NCBI GenBank assembly: GCA_023423935.1
Contig: JAFAEQ010000055.1
Span: 62,001-126,000, forward strand
Source: Pseudomonadota bacterium
GTDB lineage: Bacteria > Pseudomonadota > Gammaproteobacteria > Steroidobacterales > Steroidobacteraceae
Direction of reading: 5' to 3'
Length of the DNA stretch: 64,000 bases
Part shown: in pieces, positions 24,318 through 32,773 of the stretch
How the letters are laid out: the number at the start of each line of letters is the position of its first letter
Position numbering within the stretch: the stretch's first letter is position 1
Program-made: the position numbers and the translations under genes
The notes under the pieces: generated by a model
Databases searched by the model: none
The model's input: only the letters and a program-made list of their open reading frames with translations
Told to the model about the DNA's origin: nothing

Positions 24318-25046
24318 ATGGACTCCGAAAGCTCCCATGTTCTGGTCATCGACGACGATGTGAATGTCTGCAGCAGCGTTCGCGATTACCTCAACAGGCA
24401 CGACTTCCGTGTGAGCGTTGCCAATACGGGCAAGCAGGTCCTCGAGATCATCGGTCAGGATGCAATCGATCTGCTCGTCATGGAGCTGCGGCTTCACGGC
24501 GACGACGGATTGCGTCTCGCGCGCGAGATCCGTCAGAAGTCGAAGCTTCCCATCGTGGTGCTGTCGGAGCTGAAGGAGGAGGCGGATCGTGTGCTCGGGC
24601 TCGAGATGGGCGCCGACGACTATCTGACCAAACCGTTCTCGCCGCGTGAACTGCTGGCTCGCATCCGAGCTGTCCTGCGCCGATCGCAAACCATTACCGT
24701 AGCGCCAGGTCGCGACGAGACGCTGCGTGCCTATCGCTTTGCCGGATGGGAACTGAACGTTCGTCTGCATCGGCTCCTGACGCCGACCGGCGAGCGCATC
24801 GAGATTTCGCGTGGAGATTTCAGTCTTCTGTGCGCGTTTCTTTCATCGCCGCAACGGATTCTCAGTCGCGATCAGCTCCTCGAGCTTTCGCGCATTCACA
24901 GCACCGAAGTCTACGATCGCTGCATCGACGTGCAGATCATGCGTCTGCGTCGCAAGATCGAGGCGGACCCTTCCAATCCGACGTTCATCCGCACGGAACG
25001 CGGCACGGGTTACTTCTTCGACGCGCCGGTGAAAGCAATCCGCTAA
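24318..25046 (+). CDS. OmpR-family response regulator with Glu at the phosphorylation position
   Basis: 242 residues: receiver domain (about 8-120) and winged-helix DNA-binding domain (about 145-235, RGDFSLLCAFLSSPQRILSRDQLLE and VDVQIMRLRRKIE-like region). The acidic pair is present (VIDDDVNV) and the lysine is in DDYLTKPFSP, but the strand that should end in Asp reads LLVMELRLHGDDG. Glu56 (GAG at 24483-24485) thus replaces the phosphoacceptor Asp. Glu at this site often mimics constant phosphorylation, so the protein may be always active or not phosphorylated. No histidine kinase lies next to it. GAGG precedes the start by seven bases. Confidence 0.94.
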   Translation: MDSESSHVLVIDDDVNVCSSVRDYLNRHDFRVSVANTGKQVLEIIGQDAIDLLVMELRLHGDDGLRLAREIRQKSKLPIVVLSELKEEADRVLGLEMGADDYLTKPFSPRELLARIRAVLRRSQTITVAPGRDETLRAYRFAGWELNVRLHRLLTPTGERIEISRGDFSLLCAFLSSPQRILSRDQLLELSRIHSTEVYDRCIDVQIMRLRRKIEADPSNPTFIRTERGTGYFFDAPVKAIR

Positions 25047-25410
25047 CGCTGCTGCGAGCCTGTCGAGCAGCGCCGCGTACGCGATGCAATCGATGAGTCG
25101 ATGAGCTCGGACGCGCGGACGAATCGTCACGCACTCTCTCACGCGTGCAGCTGCGAATTCATCCTGTCTCGCTCTGCCCGAGACTCATCGCGTACTGGCC
25201 GCATTCACGCGCTCGGACGAACGACGTGACTCGCAACGCAGGGCATGCAGGCAGTTCGTCTTCGGGCGAGTGAGTGTCGAGTTCTTTTTTGCATAAGGAG
25301 GGGTCCGGCGCGAACAATTCTCACTCTACTCATTCGGACACACTGTGATTCTCAGTGGTCGTGGTCGACGCGCAGTGCCAGTTTCAAAGCGGTCAAGGTG
25401 GACGCCACGC
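25047..25410. other. Intergenic region between two response regulators
   Basis: 364 bases with no convincing gene. A TTTTTT run is followed by AAGGAGGGG at about 25288-25305, a perfect-looking ribosome site without a start codon at the right distance. It could mark a lost small ORF. No other structure is supported. Confidence 0.4.
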
Positions 25411-26091
25411 ATGAATGAAGCAGAGCAGATCGTTTTCGTGGTCCATGGAGATGCGCACGTGCGGGCTTCTCTCGACACGCTGCTGACTACCCATGGTTTG
25501 CGAACGTTGACGTTCGAGTGTGCCGCGCAGTACCTCGAGTATCCGAGACCGGACCTTCCGACGTGCCTGATTCTCGATGTCGAGCTTCCCGATGCGAACG
25601 GTCTCGACTTGCAACGGGAAGTGGCGCGCGACTGTCCCGCAGTCGTCTTCGTGACGTCTTCCGCCAACGTCGCGCACTCGGTGCGTGCGATCAAGGCGGG
25701 AGCAGCAGATTTTCTGACGATCCCGTTCGATCAGCAGGAGCTCCTCACCTCGGTGCGTATGGCCTTGGCGTGTCAAGTGAGCCAGCGCCACGAGCGACAG
25801 AAGCTGGAAGAGTTGCGGCAACGATCGATGCGCCTCACGCACCGCGAGCGCGAGGTGATGTCGCTGGTGGTCAGTGGGATGACCAACAAGCAGGTCGCAT
25901 CGGAGTTGAGTATCAGCGAGGTGACTGTGCAGGTTCACCGCGGGCGTGTGATGCAGAAGATGCAGGCGAAATCGTTCGCAGATCTGGTCCGATTCGCTGA
26001 GATGCTGAGTGTCCCTTTGAGCGTTGCATCGCACCTCGAGGCTCGCCTTGCGAGATCGCATGGCCGCGCAGGATCAGTGATGACCCTTTGA
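25411..26091 (+). CDS. FixJ/NarL-type response regulator with degenerate receiver pocket
   Basis: 226 residues: receiver (about 6-120), then a LuxR-type helix-turn-helix (LTHREREVMSLVVSGMTNKQ through VQVHRGRVMQKM, about 147-205). The phosphoacceptor Asp56 is kept (LILDVELPDANG). The Mg-binding acidic pair is replaced by His12-Gly13 (VVHGDAHVR) and the conserved switch Lys is Ile104 (ADFLTIPFD). Such pockets usually do not accept phosphate normally, so regulation may be phosphorylation-independent. The start at 25411 has a purine-rich site (AAGGTGGA) upstream; a GTG at 25345 is less likely. No kinase is adjacent. Confidence 0.92.
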   Translation: MNEAEQIVFVVHGDAHVRASLDTLLTTHGLRTLTFECAAQYLEYPRPDLPTCLILDVELPDANGLDLQREVARDCPAVVFVTSSANVAHSVRAIKAGAADFLTIPFDQQELLTSVRMALACQVSQRHERQKLEELRQRSMRLTHREREVMSLVVSGMTNKQVASELSISEVTVQVHRGRVMQKMQAKSFADLVRFAEMLSVPLSVASHLEARLARSHGRAGSVMTL

Positions 26092-26738
26092 TTCTCCGCG
26101 TCCCGGCGATGCCGCGCACCGCGTGCGCGAGCGTAAGTAACACTGATACACCGACACATTCGCGCGTCCCGTCTTGGGGAGAGATGCACTGGCGGTCCAT
26201 GCCGCGCTCGTCATGCAGCGCCTCTCATCGCTTCTGCGAACGCAGGAGCAGAGACACTCGATCCCGCTGTTCATGGATACTGCGATTACAGCTGGTGGTG
26301 GCGCATTCACCAGAGCAAGGCGCGCTTCGTTACCCGCTTCAAGTACAACGCCAAGCTGGCGGTGGTGCAGGATCGGCGCATTGCCTGGAACGCCGCCGGG
26401 TGATGGCGGTGATGAGGCGCTGACGCGTCCCTCTCTGAACTCTGCTCTGTGATCCTGTGTGAACTCCGGATTCTCCTGCGACCCTGCGCCCCCGTGTACC
26501 CCGTGGAGATCTGCGCGGCAACGCAAGCCTCGCGTCCTGCTGTGCGTGAATCGTCGGGGATTCTGTTGTTGCGCGGACAGCACGCCTCTCGGCGGGCTTT
26601 TCATCTGCAATCGACTACCTGCTGTTTCGACATTCTTTTGCGACCAGGACGCGCGATGTTGTGCGCGGCTGACAACCGCTGCGCGCGCAGCTCTCGGCGG
26701 CCGCGACGGGTCGCTGCACAACTTTCTAGGAGCACATC
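26092..26738. other. Leader and decayed region upstream of the outer-membrane protein gene
   Basis: 647 bases between the FixJ-type gene and the barrel gene. It holds an IS4-type transposase remnant (26278-26403). Otherwise there is no gene that I can support. The promoter of the downstream gene should lie in the last 200 bases. Confidence 0.5.
26278..26403 (+). pseudogene. IS4-family transposase fragment
   Basis: A 41-codon stretch reads YCDYSWWWRIHQSKARFVTR followed by FKYNAKLAVVQDRRIAWN, then a stop. This matches the conserved Y-x-D-Y-x-W...FVTRxKxN block of IS4-group DDE transposases (the Y2/second-Asp region). The Asp before GY in intact enzymes reads His here. Neither upstream nor downstream parts of the enzyme or inverted repeats are visible, so this is a relic. 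Confidence 0.65.
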
Positions 26739-27521
26739 ATGCTGAAGAGACTTTCTATTCCCCTCGTGCTGATCTCACTGGGTGCGGCGACCGCTGCATC
26801 GGCGGCGGAAGAGGGCCGGTGGACCGCGGGACTTCAAGTGGGTACGGCGCTCGTGCCGCACGGAAGCTTCCAGGCACGCGAGACGCGATCGATCGCAAAT
26901 CTCGGCTCCCTGTTGCCTGCGCAGGCGGGTCAGTCGGGTACGTTGGATCTGGAACGGCAGAACTTCGACGACGTGTTCCGCGCAGGTCCGAGCATCGGTC
27001 TGGAGCTCGGTTATGGCGCCACATCCAATCTCGAAGCTTTCGGGCGTTTGAGCTACACGCAATTCCGCGGCAGAACGCACCGCATCGGTGACATCCAGTC
27101 CGTCGGACTCGCACAGCCCGCCGATGTCAGAGTGAAGTTCGACGATCTCAAATCCTGGAGCGCCCAGTTCGGCGCGCGCTATTACCTCAACGAGGGAGCT
27201 GCGCGTTCGTACGTCGGCGGATACGTCGGCGCCGAGCGTGCAAGCGAGCTGCGTGCGCACGTACGAGTGAACGGGATGCTGGAGCCTACCAATCGAGTCC
27301 GGCTGCTCGACAAGACGACGCGCTTCGACGTCGGTCTCGAAGTCGGTCTGGCCTATGAGATCGCGACGAACACGGCATTGCGCTTCGCGGTCGGTGCGGA
27401 CTACAACAACCCGCGGCATGAGACCTCCCATGCGTACGAGACGATCGGCGCCGGGCCGGTGCGCATCACGGACGAGAGCTGGTCGTTCCCGATCAATCTC
27501 GGCCTGACGTATCAGTTCTGA
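26739..27521 (+). CDS. Outer-membrane beta-barrel protein
   Basis: A 260-residue protein with a signal peptide (LSIPLVLISLGAATAASAAE) and alternating amphipathic strands. GPSIGLELGYGATSNLEAFGR, FGARYYLNEG and a terminal LGLTYQF (C-terminal Phe) mark an OMP. The layout resembles 8-10-strand OmpA/OmpW-like or opacity-type barrels. No peptidoglycan-binding domain is present. AGGAGC lies upstream of the ATG. Its original downstream hairpin is separated from the stop by an inserted 110-bp MITE-like element. Function unknown. Confidence 0.85.
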   Translation: MLKRLSIPLVLISLGAATAASAAEEGRWTAGLQVGTALVPHGSFQARETRSIANLGSLLPAQAGQSGTLDLERQNFDDVFRAGPSIGLELGYGATSNLEAFGRLSYTQFRGRTHRIGDIQSVGLAQPADVRVKFDDLKSWSAQFGARYYLNEGAARSYVGGYVGAERASELRAHVRVNGMLEPTNRVRLLDKTTRFDVGLEVGLAYEIATNTALRFAVGADYNNPRHETSHAYETIGAGPVRITDESWSFPINLGLTYQF

Positions 27522-27534
27522 GCGTCGATGCTAA

Positions 27535-27644
27535 GGAAGCTCTGATTTATCGACTTCCCTGACCTTCGCAAGTCTGCAACTGGTTGAAATGCTTCGGTGG
27601 GCGAAGCACCTATGGTTGCGAATGGGGAATTGATCAGAGGTTAC
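27535..27644 (-). mobile_element. 110-bp MITE-like element, copy 2
   Basis: Same length as the copy at 14222-14331 but inverted. On the plus strand it starts GGAAGCTCTGATTTATCGAC and ends TGATCAGAGGTTAC. It is flanked by perfect direct repeats CTAA (27531-27534 and 27645-27648), i.e. TTAG in the other orientation. The two copies agree at both ends (about 20-30 bases) and in the run GAAGGTCAGGGAAGTCGATAAATC, and differ in the middle. It is inserted between the stop of the barrel gene and a hairpin that was probably its terminator. Confidence 0.82.
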
Positions 27645-27648
27645 CTAA

Positions 27649-27679
27649 GCGACGCCCGCAGGTCATGCGCGGGCGTCGC
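27649..27679. terminator. Hairpin downstream of the outer-membrane protein gene
   Basis: A perfect 11-bp stem (GCGACGCCCGC, 27649-27659, paired with 27669-27679) with a nine-base loop. There is no T-run, so termination efficiency is uncertain. It probably lay close behind the barrel gene before the element inserted. Confidence 0.5.
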
Positions 27680-28080
27680 CTCTCGCGCAAGCGACGAGAA
27701 CCACATCTTCTCGGTGCGCAGTGACGGCGAGCACGGCGCAGATCCAAGACCGTGCAGCTGAAGAAGAATCGACTGGTCGATGGGGTTCGCTCACTCTCGA
27801 TCCTCGATCCGCTCGCCGCAGTTCATTGCGCATCTTCCGCAGTGGATTCTGAAACGCCCGGTCACAGGCCTTGACCATGAGCACGCTGTTGGGCGAGCAA
27901 TGCGAGCGAGTGGCTGCTCGCTGAACTGAGAGTTACGTTGCCGTTGGCGAAGAATCGGCGATGTGCGGTCGATAATCACCACGATCGCAGGTGATCCGGC
28001 GATAGCTCATGATTGTCCTTGACTCGCGGGGTTCGAGGAATCGGCAGTATCCCGGTTCACCTCGCTTGCATGGAGGCGTT
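27680..28080. promoter_or_regulatory. Upstream region of the second TonB receptor
   Basis: About 400 bases without a convincing gene. GATAATCACCACGATCG at about 27971 has only a loose resemblance to half of a Fur box, so Fur control is possible but not shown. GGAGG lies just before the chosen GTG start at 28081. Confidence 0.35.
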
Positions 28081-30201
28081 GTGTTGCAGCACCCCTTGAT
28101 CGAGCGCGCCTGTGCAATCGCACTGGCGCTGGTTCCGGTGTCTGCGTTTTGCGCAGCCGAGCAACCGGAGCAGACGCTTCGGCGGATTACTGTCGAAGCC
28201 GAGGAGGATGCCAGCAGCCCGGCGGCTGGATTTGTCGCTCAGACGGCGACGAAGTCCGATCTGGACATCGTCGACGTGCCGCGAGCTGTTTCGGTGGTGA
28301 CGGCGGATGAGATTCGCAACCGCGCGGCCGATGACCTGACGGACATCTTTCAATACACCGCGGGAATCAATGGCGATGCCTACGGCGGCAACTCCCTCTC
28401 GCGCGTGTACTCCAACGCCCGCGGCTTTCTGACCTATCAGTATCTGGATGGCATGAAGCTGCACGACAGCAACTGGGGTATCGAACCGTTCGGGCTGGAA
28501 CGAGCCGAGCTGCTCAAGGGTCCGGGATCGAGTCTGTACGGGCAGGGGAGCCCCGGCGGCATCATCAATCTGATCAGCAAGCGTCCTTCGTTTGTGCCGA
28601 CGGGTGAGCTTGCGTTGCAGGTGGGCTCGCATGAGCGAGTGCAGGGTGCGTTCGATGTGGCGGGTCCGCTGTCGGAGACGGTGTCCTATCGATTGACTGC
28701 TCTGGCGCGCGATGCTGAAACGCAGATCGATCACACACAGGACGATCGCTACTACGTCGCACCCGCACTGACCTGGCGGCCGAGTGAACGCACCGAACTG
28801 ACCGTGCTCGGCTCTTTCCAGTCCGATCCCAATCTCACCGTGTTCCAATACCTGCCGCGGGTCGGCACGCTTACGCCAAGCCAGTGGGGATACGTGCCGC
28901 GCAACACGTTCACCGGCGAGCCAGGATTTGACGACCTGAGCATCGATCGCACTCAGATCGGCTACCTGCTGCAGCACCGGTTCAGTGACTTGCTGAGCCT
29001 GCGACACAACGTCCGCTACACTGATCTCGATATCACGGCGCGCTATCTGCAAGCCGGGGCGCTTGGTGCCGATCAGCGCACCGTGCCGCTCACCCGTGTG
29101 AACTCCGAGTTCGAGATCGAAGTATTCCAGACGGACAATCAGCTGGTGTTCGACTTCGACACGGGCTCGATCAGACATGAGGCGACCGTCGGCATCGACT
29201 ACGCTTCCATTCCGACTTATCAAGGTCAGGGCTCTGGCGCAGGGCCGACGCTAGACCTGTATGCACCCGCGTATGGAGCGTCGCTGGTGTTGCCGCCCAT
29301 CACGACAGCTCGCGACCAGGATTTCGAGCAGTTCGGCATCTACGCGCAGGATCAGCTATCGGTCGGCATCCTTTCATTGCTCCTTGGCGTGCGACGCGAC
29401 GATGCCTCTTCGGAGACGAAGACGCGCAATCCGATCACCGGCGTGGCTGCTGCGACAGTCAAGCAGGACGACGAGGCCAATTCCGGTCAGGCGGGGATTT
29501 CGCTGCATTTCGCCAACGGGCTGGTGCCGTATGCAAACTACGCCAAGTCGTTTCAGCCGACCGCGGGCTCGGATTTCTCTGGCCGTCCGTTCGATCCCTC
29601 GACCGGCGAGCAGGTCGAGGTCGGCTTGAAGTATCGGCCGCCGGGCACAGCGATGCTGTTCACGGCTGCGTTGTTCGAGGTCGTGCAGAAGAATGTGCGT
29701 ACCAATGACCTGGCTCATCCGGGCTTCGCGATTCAGACCGGCGAGGTGACTGCGAAGGGCGTCGAGGTGGAAAGCAAGATCAGTCTGGCGCAAGGACTGA
29801 ATCTGAATGCTGCTTACACGTACCTGGACAACGAAGTCACGCGGTCCACCACCAGCAATCTCAACAAGGCGCCGCCGGGGCGACCAGAGCATCAGGCGTC
29901 TTTGTGGGCTGACTATCTCCTGCCGATCGTTCCGGGCCTCACCGTCGGTGGCGGCGTGCGCTACGTAGGTAAGTCGTTCGGTGATGCGACGAACACATTC
30001 AGGGTGCCGGACTACGCGCTGTTTGATGTGCTGCTGCGCTATGAGCTCAGTTCTGCGGCGCAGGGCCTCAAAGGGTGGAGTGTTGCTGCGAACGCTTCCA
30101 ACCTCGACGACAAGCGATATGTCGTGAACTGCGATGCGGCTACGCAATGTTTCTACGGCCAGGGACGCATCGCACGTCTCACGATCCATCGACGCTGGTA
30201 G
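28081..30201 (+). CDS. TonB-dependent siderophore receptor (FhuA-like)
   Basis: About 706 residues, ferrichrome/hydroxamate-type receptor architecture without an STN domain. After the signal peptide (ERACAIALALVPVSAFCA) comes the plug, with VDVPRAVSVVTADEIRNRAA and AELLKGPGSSLYGQGSPGGI. The barrel follows and ends IARLTIHRRW with a terminal aromatic. The start was set at GTG 28081, where the signal peptide and a GGAGG site coincide; an ATG at 28009 would add an unlikely N-terminal tail. It is followed directly by a PepSY membrane protein, a pairing typical of ferric-siderophore uptake and reduction. Ligand unknown. Confidence 0.94.
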   Translation: MLQHPLIERACAIALALVPVSAFCAAEQPEQTLRRITVEAEEDASSPAAGFVAQTATKSDLDIVDVPRAVSVVTADEIRNRAADDLTDIFQYTAGINGDAYGGNSLSRVYSNARGFLTYQYLDGMKLHDSNWGIEPFGLERAELLKGPGSSLYGQGSPGGIINLISKRPSFVPTGELALQVGSHERVQGAFDVAGPLSETVSYRLTALARDAETQIDHTQDDRYYVAPALTWRPSERTELTVLGSFQSDPNLTVFQYLPRVGTLTPSQWGYVPRNTFTGEPGFDDLSIDRTQIGYLLQHRFSDLLSLRHNVRYTDLDITARYLQAGALGADQRTVPLTRVNSEFEIEVFQTDNQLVFDFDTGSIRHEATVGIDYASIPTYQGQGSGAGPTLDLYAPAYGASLVLPPITTARDQDFEQFGIYAQDQLSVGILSLLLGVRRDDASSETKTRNPITGVAAATVKQDDEANSGQAGISLHFANGLVPYANYAKSFQPTAGSDFSGRPFDPSTGEQVEVGLKYRPPGTAMLFTAALFEVVQKNVRTNDLAHPGFAIQTGEVTAKGVEVESKISLAQGLNLNAAYTYLDNEVTRSTTSNLNKAPPGRPEHQASLWADYLLPIVPGLTVGGGVRYVGKSFGDATNTFRVPDYALFDVLLRYELSSAAQGLKGWSVAANASNLDDKRYVVNCDAATQCFYGQGRIARLTIHRRW

Positions 30202-30211
30202 TCGCGTCGTC

Positions 30212-31333
30212 GTGAAGCCGTCGACGCTGCATCGATGGCGCTTCATCCATACCTGGACGAGCGTGGTCTGCACGGCATTTCTGTTGATGCTGTGTGTGAC
30301 CGGGCTCGTCCTGATCTGGGTCGATGAGATCGATGCGACGTTCGCCGGTCATCCAGCGCCGCCGTCGCGTCCCGCGGTGGTGGAGTTGGCCAATCTCGAC
30401 GCGATCTTCGCGAGAGCGCTGGAGCGCGCGCCGGGTGAACGTGTCACGTATGCCGATTGGGCGTTCGACGGCGTCCTGGTCGGCGTGAACATGGCGCCGG
30501 CAGATTCGGAAGAACGCACCCGTCAGTTGGTTTTCGATGCGCACACTGGCGCCTTCATGGAGGACACGAAGACTGACAATCCGAATCATCCGGTGCGCGT
30601 ATTCCTGCGCATCATGAATCGGTTGCACATCACGATGTTCGCTGGCTTGCCGGGCTCGTTCTTGTTGGCAGGCATGACGGTGTTGTTCGTGGCCGCGACC
30701 GTGAGCGGTGCGGTTCTATATGGCCCGTTCCGCCGCGGGCTCGAGTTCGGCGCAGTACGGAACGGACATGAGCGCAGACGCTTACTGGATCTTCATAACC
30801 TGCTGGGCATCGTGACCCTGGGCTGGGTATTCGTCGTCAGCGTCACTGGCATCATGAATGCGTTCACCGTGCCGCTGTACTCAGCCTGGCGGCAATCCGC
30901 CGTGCAGGAGCTGGCGGGCGAGCCGATGGCCAAGCTGGACACCAGCGAGTCCATTGGTCCGCAAGCTGCGCTCGAGGCCGCTTACCGGGTCGATCGGGAC
31001 TCACGCATGGTGCGGCTCGTGCCGCCCGGCGGTTGGCAGGGCGCGCCGGGTTACTACGTGGTGTGGGTGCAGGGCTCGACACCGGTACAGTCGAAAATCT
31101 TTCGCCCGATTCTGGTTCATGCGCAGACAGGCCGGGTCAACCTGTCGCATCGCCCGCCGTGGTACCTCAAAGCATTACAGATGTCGCGGCCGCTGCACTT
31201 CGGTGACTACGGCGGCTCACCGCTGAAAATGTTGTGGAGCGCGTTCGCGTTCATCGCGATCTATATCCTGGTCAGCGGCTGGAGGCTTTGGTGGCGCCGA
31301 GTGCAAGTGAAAGAGAAGGCGTTACCCGCGTGA
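30212..31333 (+). CDS. PepSY-associated transmembrane protein (PiuB-like, iron uptake)
   Basis: About 373 residues with four membrane helices and periplasmic PepSY-type loops. Landmarks are LHRWRFIHTWTSVVCTAFLL at the start, FLRIMNRLHITMFAGLPGSF, LLDLHNLLGIVTLGWVF, and a final SAFAFIAIYILVSGWRLWWR. Histidines in helices suggest heme or metal ligation, as in PiuB/FoxB proteins proposed to reduce ferric-siderophores at the inner membrane. The GTG at 30212 lies ten bases after the receptor stop; the start is uncertain because the site upstream is weak. It is coupled to a small membrane protein gene by a four-base overlap. Confidence 0.88.
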   Translation: MKPSTLHRWRFIHTWTSVVCTAFLLMLCVTGLVLIWVDEIDATFAGHPAPPSRPAVVELANLDAIFARALERAPGERVTYADWAFDGVLVGVNMAPADSEERTRQLVFDAHTGAFMEDTKTDNPNHPVRVFLRIMNRLHITMFAGLPGSFLLAGMTVLFVAATVSGAVLYGPFRRGLEFGAVRNGHERRRLLDLHNLLGIVTLGWVFVVSVTGIMNAFTVPLYSAWRQSAVQELAGEPMAKLDTSESIGPQAALEAAYRVDRDSRMVRLVPPGGWQGAPGYYVVWVQGSTPVQSKIFRPILVHAQTGRVNLSHRPPWYLKALQMSRPLHFGDYGGSPLKMLWSAFAFIAIYILVSGWRLWWRRVQVKEKALPA

Positions 31334-31512
31334 AGCATCGTTTGCGGATCTATGCCGCGCCGCTCGGGATGATGCTCGCGATCGTGATCGGCTTGATCGC
31401 CGCACTCGTCGGTGGATCGCGGTGGTATCCCTTGACCTGGCTGGCGCTTGTGGCGCCGTTGGTCATCATAGCTCGATTCTTGTGGCGCGGAGGCCGGCGC
31501 TACAAGGCCTGA
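31330..31512 (+). CDS. Small two-helix membrane protein (60 aa) of the iron-uptake operon
   Basis: Starts with GTG overlapping the TGA of the PepSY gene (GTGA). It has two hydrophobic segments, YAAPLGMMLAIVIGLIAALV and LTWLALVAPLVIIARFLW, and a basic tail (RGGRRYKA). Small membrane proteins of this sort commonly accompany PepSY/TonB receptor operons (DUF3325/DUF3649-like), but I do not assign it to a family. Confidence 0.7.
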   Translation: MKHRLRIYAAPLGMMLAIVIGLIAALVGGSRWYPLTWLALVAPLVIIARFLWRGGRRYKA

Positions 31513-31575
31513 AGTGCGCCGATAGTCGAATTGTGCCGAGCATGCAGTCGGCGGCCAACCATCGATCCATTCTCA

Positions 31576-31596
31576 GTGCCCGAGAGCATCGGGCAC
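31576..31596. terminator. Hairpin between convergent iron-uptake and arn operons
   Basis: A perfect 8-bp stem (GTGCCCGA 31576-31583, complement 31589-31596) with a five-base loop lies between the two convergent stops. It lacks a clear T-run. Confidence 0.45.
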
Positions 31597-31636
31597 GCTG
31601 CCGGCGCTGATGCATCGCGTCCGCACACGGGACACA

Positions 31637-32773
31637 TCACTGCGCAGATCGCATCAGCTGTTCGAGTGGATTGCCACCGTCCAGCGCAAGGTGATTCGAT
31701 CGTTCGATCCGCTCGTGTCTTCCGCGGGCGCATGACGGTCCGAGCACGAAGTCGCCTCGATCGCGGTGGTATCGCAGCGTCTCGCGAATCGCCGTCATGA
31801 GATCCGTGTGCGGCTCCCACCCGAGGGCCGACTGTACGGCGCTGATGGAGGGGACACGCACCTGGATATCCTGGTAGTACTTGCCGTAGTACTCGGCCGA
31901 GTCCACCTGGTCGATGCGGGCCGACGCGGCGAGATGCTGGTACTCGGGAATCTCGCGCATACAGGCGAGAGTGGCCTGCGCCAGCTCGGCCACGGAGACA
32001 TCGCTCGCGGGATTGCCAATGTTGAAGATGCGACGCGAGGCGCGCCCTTGCGGATTGTCGATGATGCGCAGCAGGCAATCGATCGCATCTTCGATATACG
32101 TGAACGATCTGCGTTGTCGGCCGCCGTCGACGAGCAGGATCGGCCGACCGTGAAACACGTTGCTCAGGAACTGAGTGAACACGCGCGAGCTGCCTTCCTT
32201 CGACTCGAACACATCGTCCAGGCGTGGTCCGATCCAGTTGAAGGGACGAAACAGTGTGTAGTCCAGGCTGCCGCGCTCGCCGTAGGCGTAGATCACGCGA
32301 TCGAGCAGCTGCTTGGATGCCGCGTAGATCCAGCGCTGTTTTTCGATCGGGCCATAGACGAGCGTACTCGAGGTCTCGTCGAGTGTCTGGTCGGGACACA
32401 TTCCATACAGCTCGGAGGTCGACGGAAAGATCAGTCGCTTGCGATAGGCGACGCATTGACGCACGACCGACAGGTTCGCCTCGAAGTCGAGCTCGAACAC
32501 CCGCAGCGGATCCTTCACGTACTGGCTCGGGTTGGCAATTGCGACGAGCGGGAGGATCACGTCGCACTTGTGCACGTTGTACTGGACCCATTCGCGATTG
32601 ATGGTGATGTCGCCTTCGACGAACTTGAACCGCGGATGATTCAGCACGTCTCCCAGCTTGTTGTCAGCGATGTCCATGCCGAACACTTGCCAGTCCCGAT
32701 GCTGCAGGATCGACGAGGTGAGCCAGCTGCCGATGAACCCGTTCGCACCGAGAATGAGGATCTTAAGAGGCAT
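31637..32773 (-). CDS. arnA: UDP-glucuronate decarboxylase (ArnA C-terminal-domain homologue), stand-alone
   Basis: A 378-residue extended SDR enzyme equivalent to the C-terminal half of E. coli ArnA, which oxidatively decarboxylates UDP-glucuronate to UDP-4-keto-pentose. It has a GANGFIGS Rossmann start, the Ser120-Glu121 pair in FPSTSELYGM (equivalent to S433/E434), Tyr150/Lys154 in YAASK, and NWIGPRLD with DGGRQRRSFTYIED. In E. coli it is fused to the formyltransferase; here they are separate genes with arnD between them. It is last in the operon, overlapping arnD by 11 bases. About 40 extra residues follow the conserved end. Confidence 0.92.
   Translation of the reverse strand: MPLKILILGANGFIGSWLTSSILQHRDWQVFGMDIADNKLGDVLNHPRFKFVEGDITINREWVQYNVHKCDVILPLVAIANPSQYVKDPLRVFELDFEANLSVVRQCVAYRKRLIFPSTSELYGMCPDQTLDETSSTLVYGPIEKQRWIYAASKQLLDRVIYAYGERGSLDYTLFRPFNWIGPRLDDVFESKEGSSRVFTQFLSNVFHGRPILLVDGGRQRRSFTYIEDAIDCLLRIIDNPQGRASRRIFNIGNPASDVSVAELAQATLACMREIPEYQHLAASARIDQVDSAEYYGKYYQDIQVRVPSISAVQSALGWEPHTDLMTAIRETLRYHRDRGDFVLGPSCARGRHERIERSNHLALDGGNPLEQLMRSAQ

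Noticed and set aside
27971..27990. Possible Fur box before the second TonB receptor
   Set aside because: Only about half of the 19-base consensus is recognisable, so it is not listed as a site.
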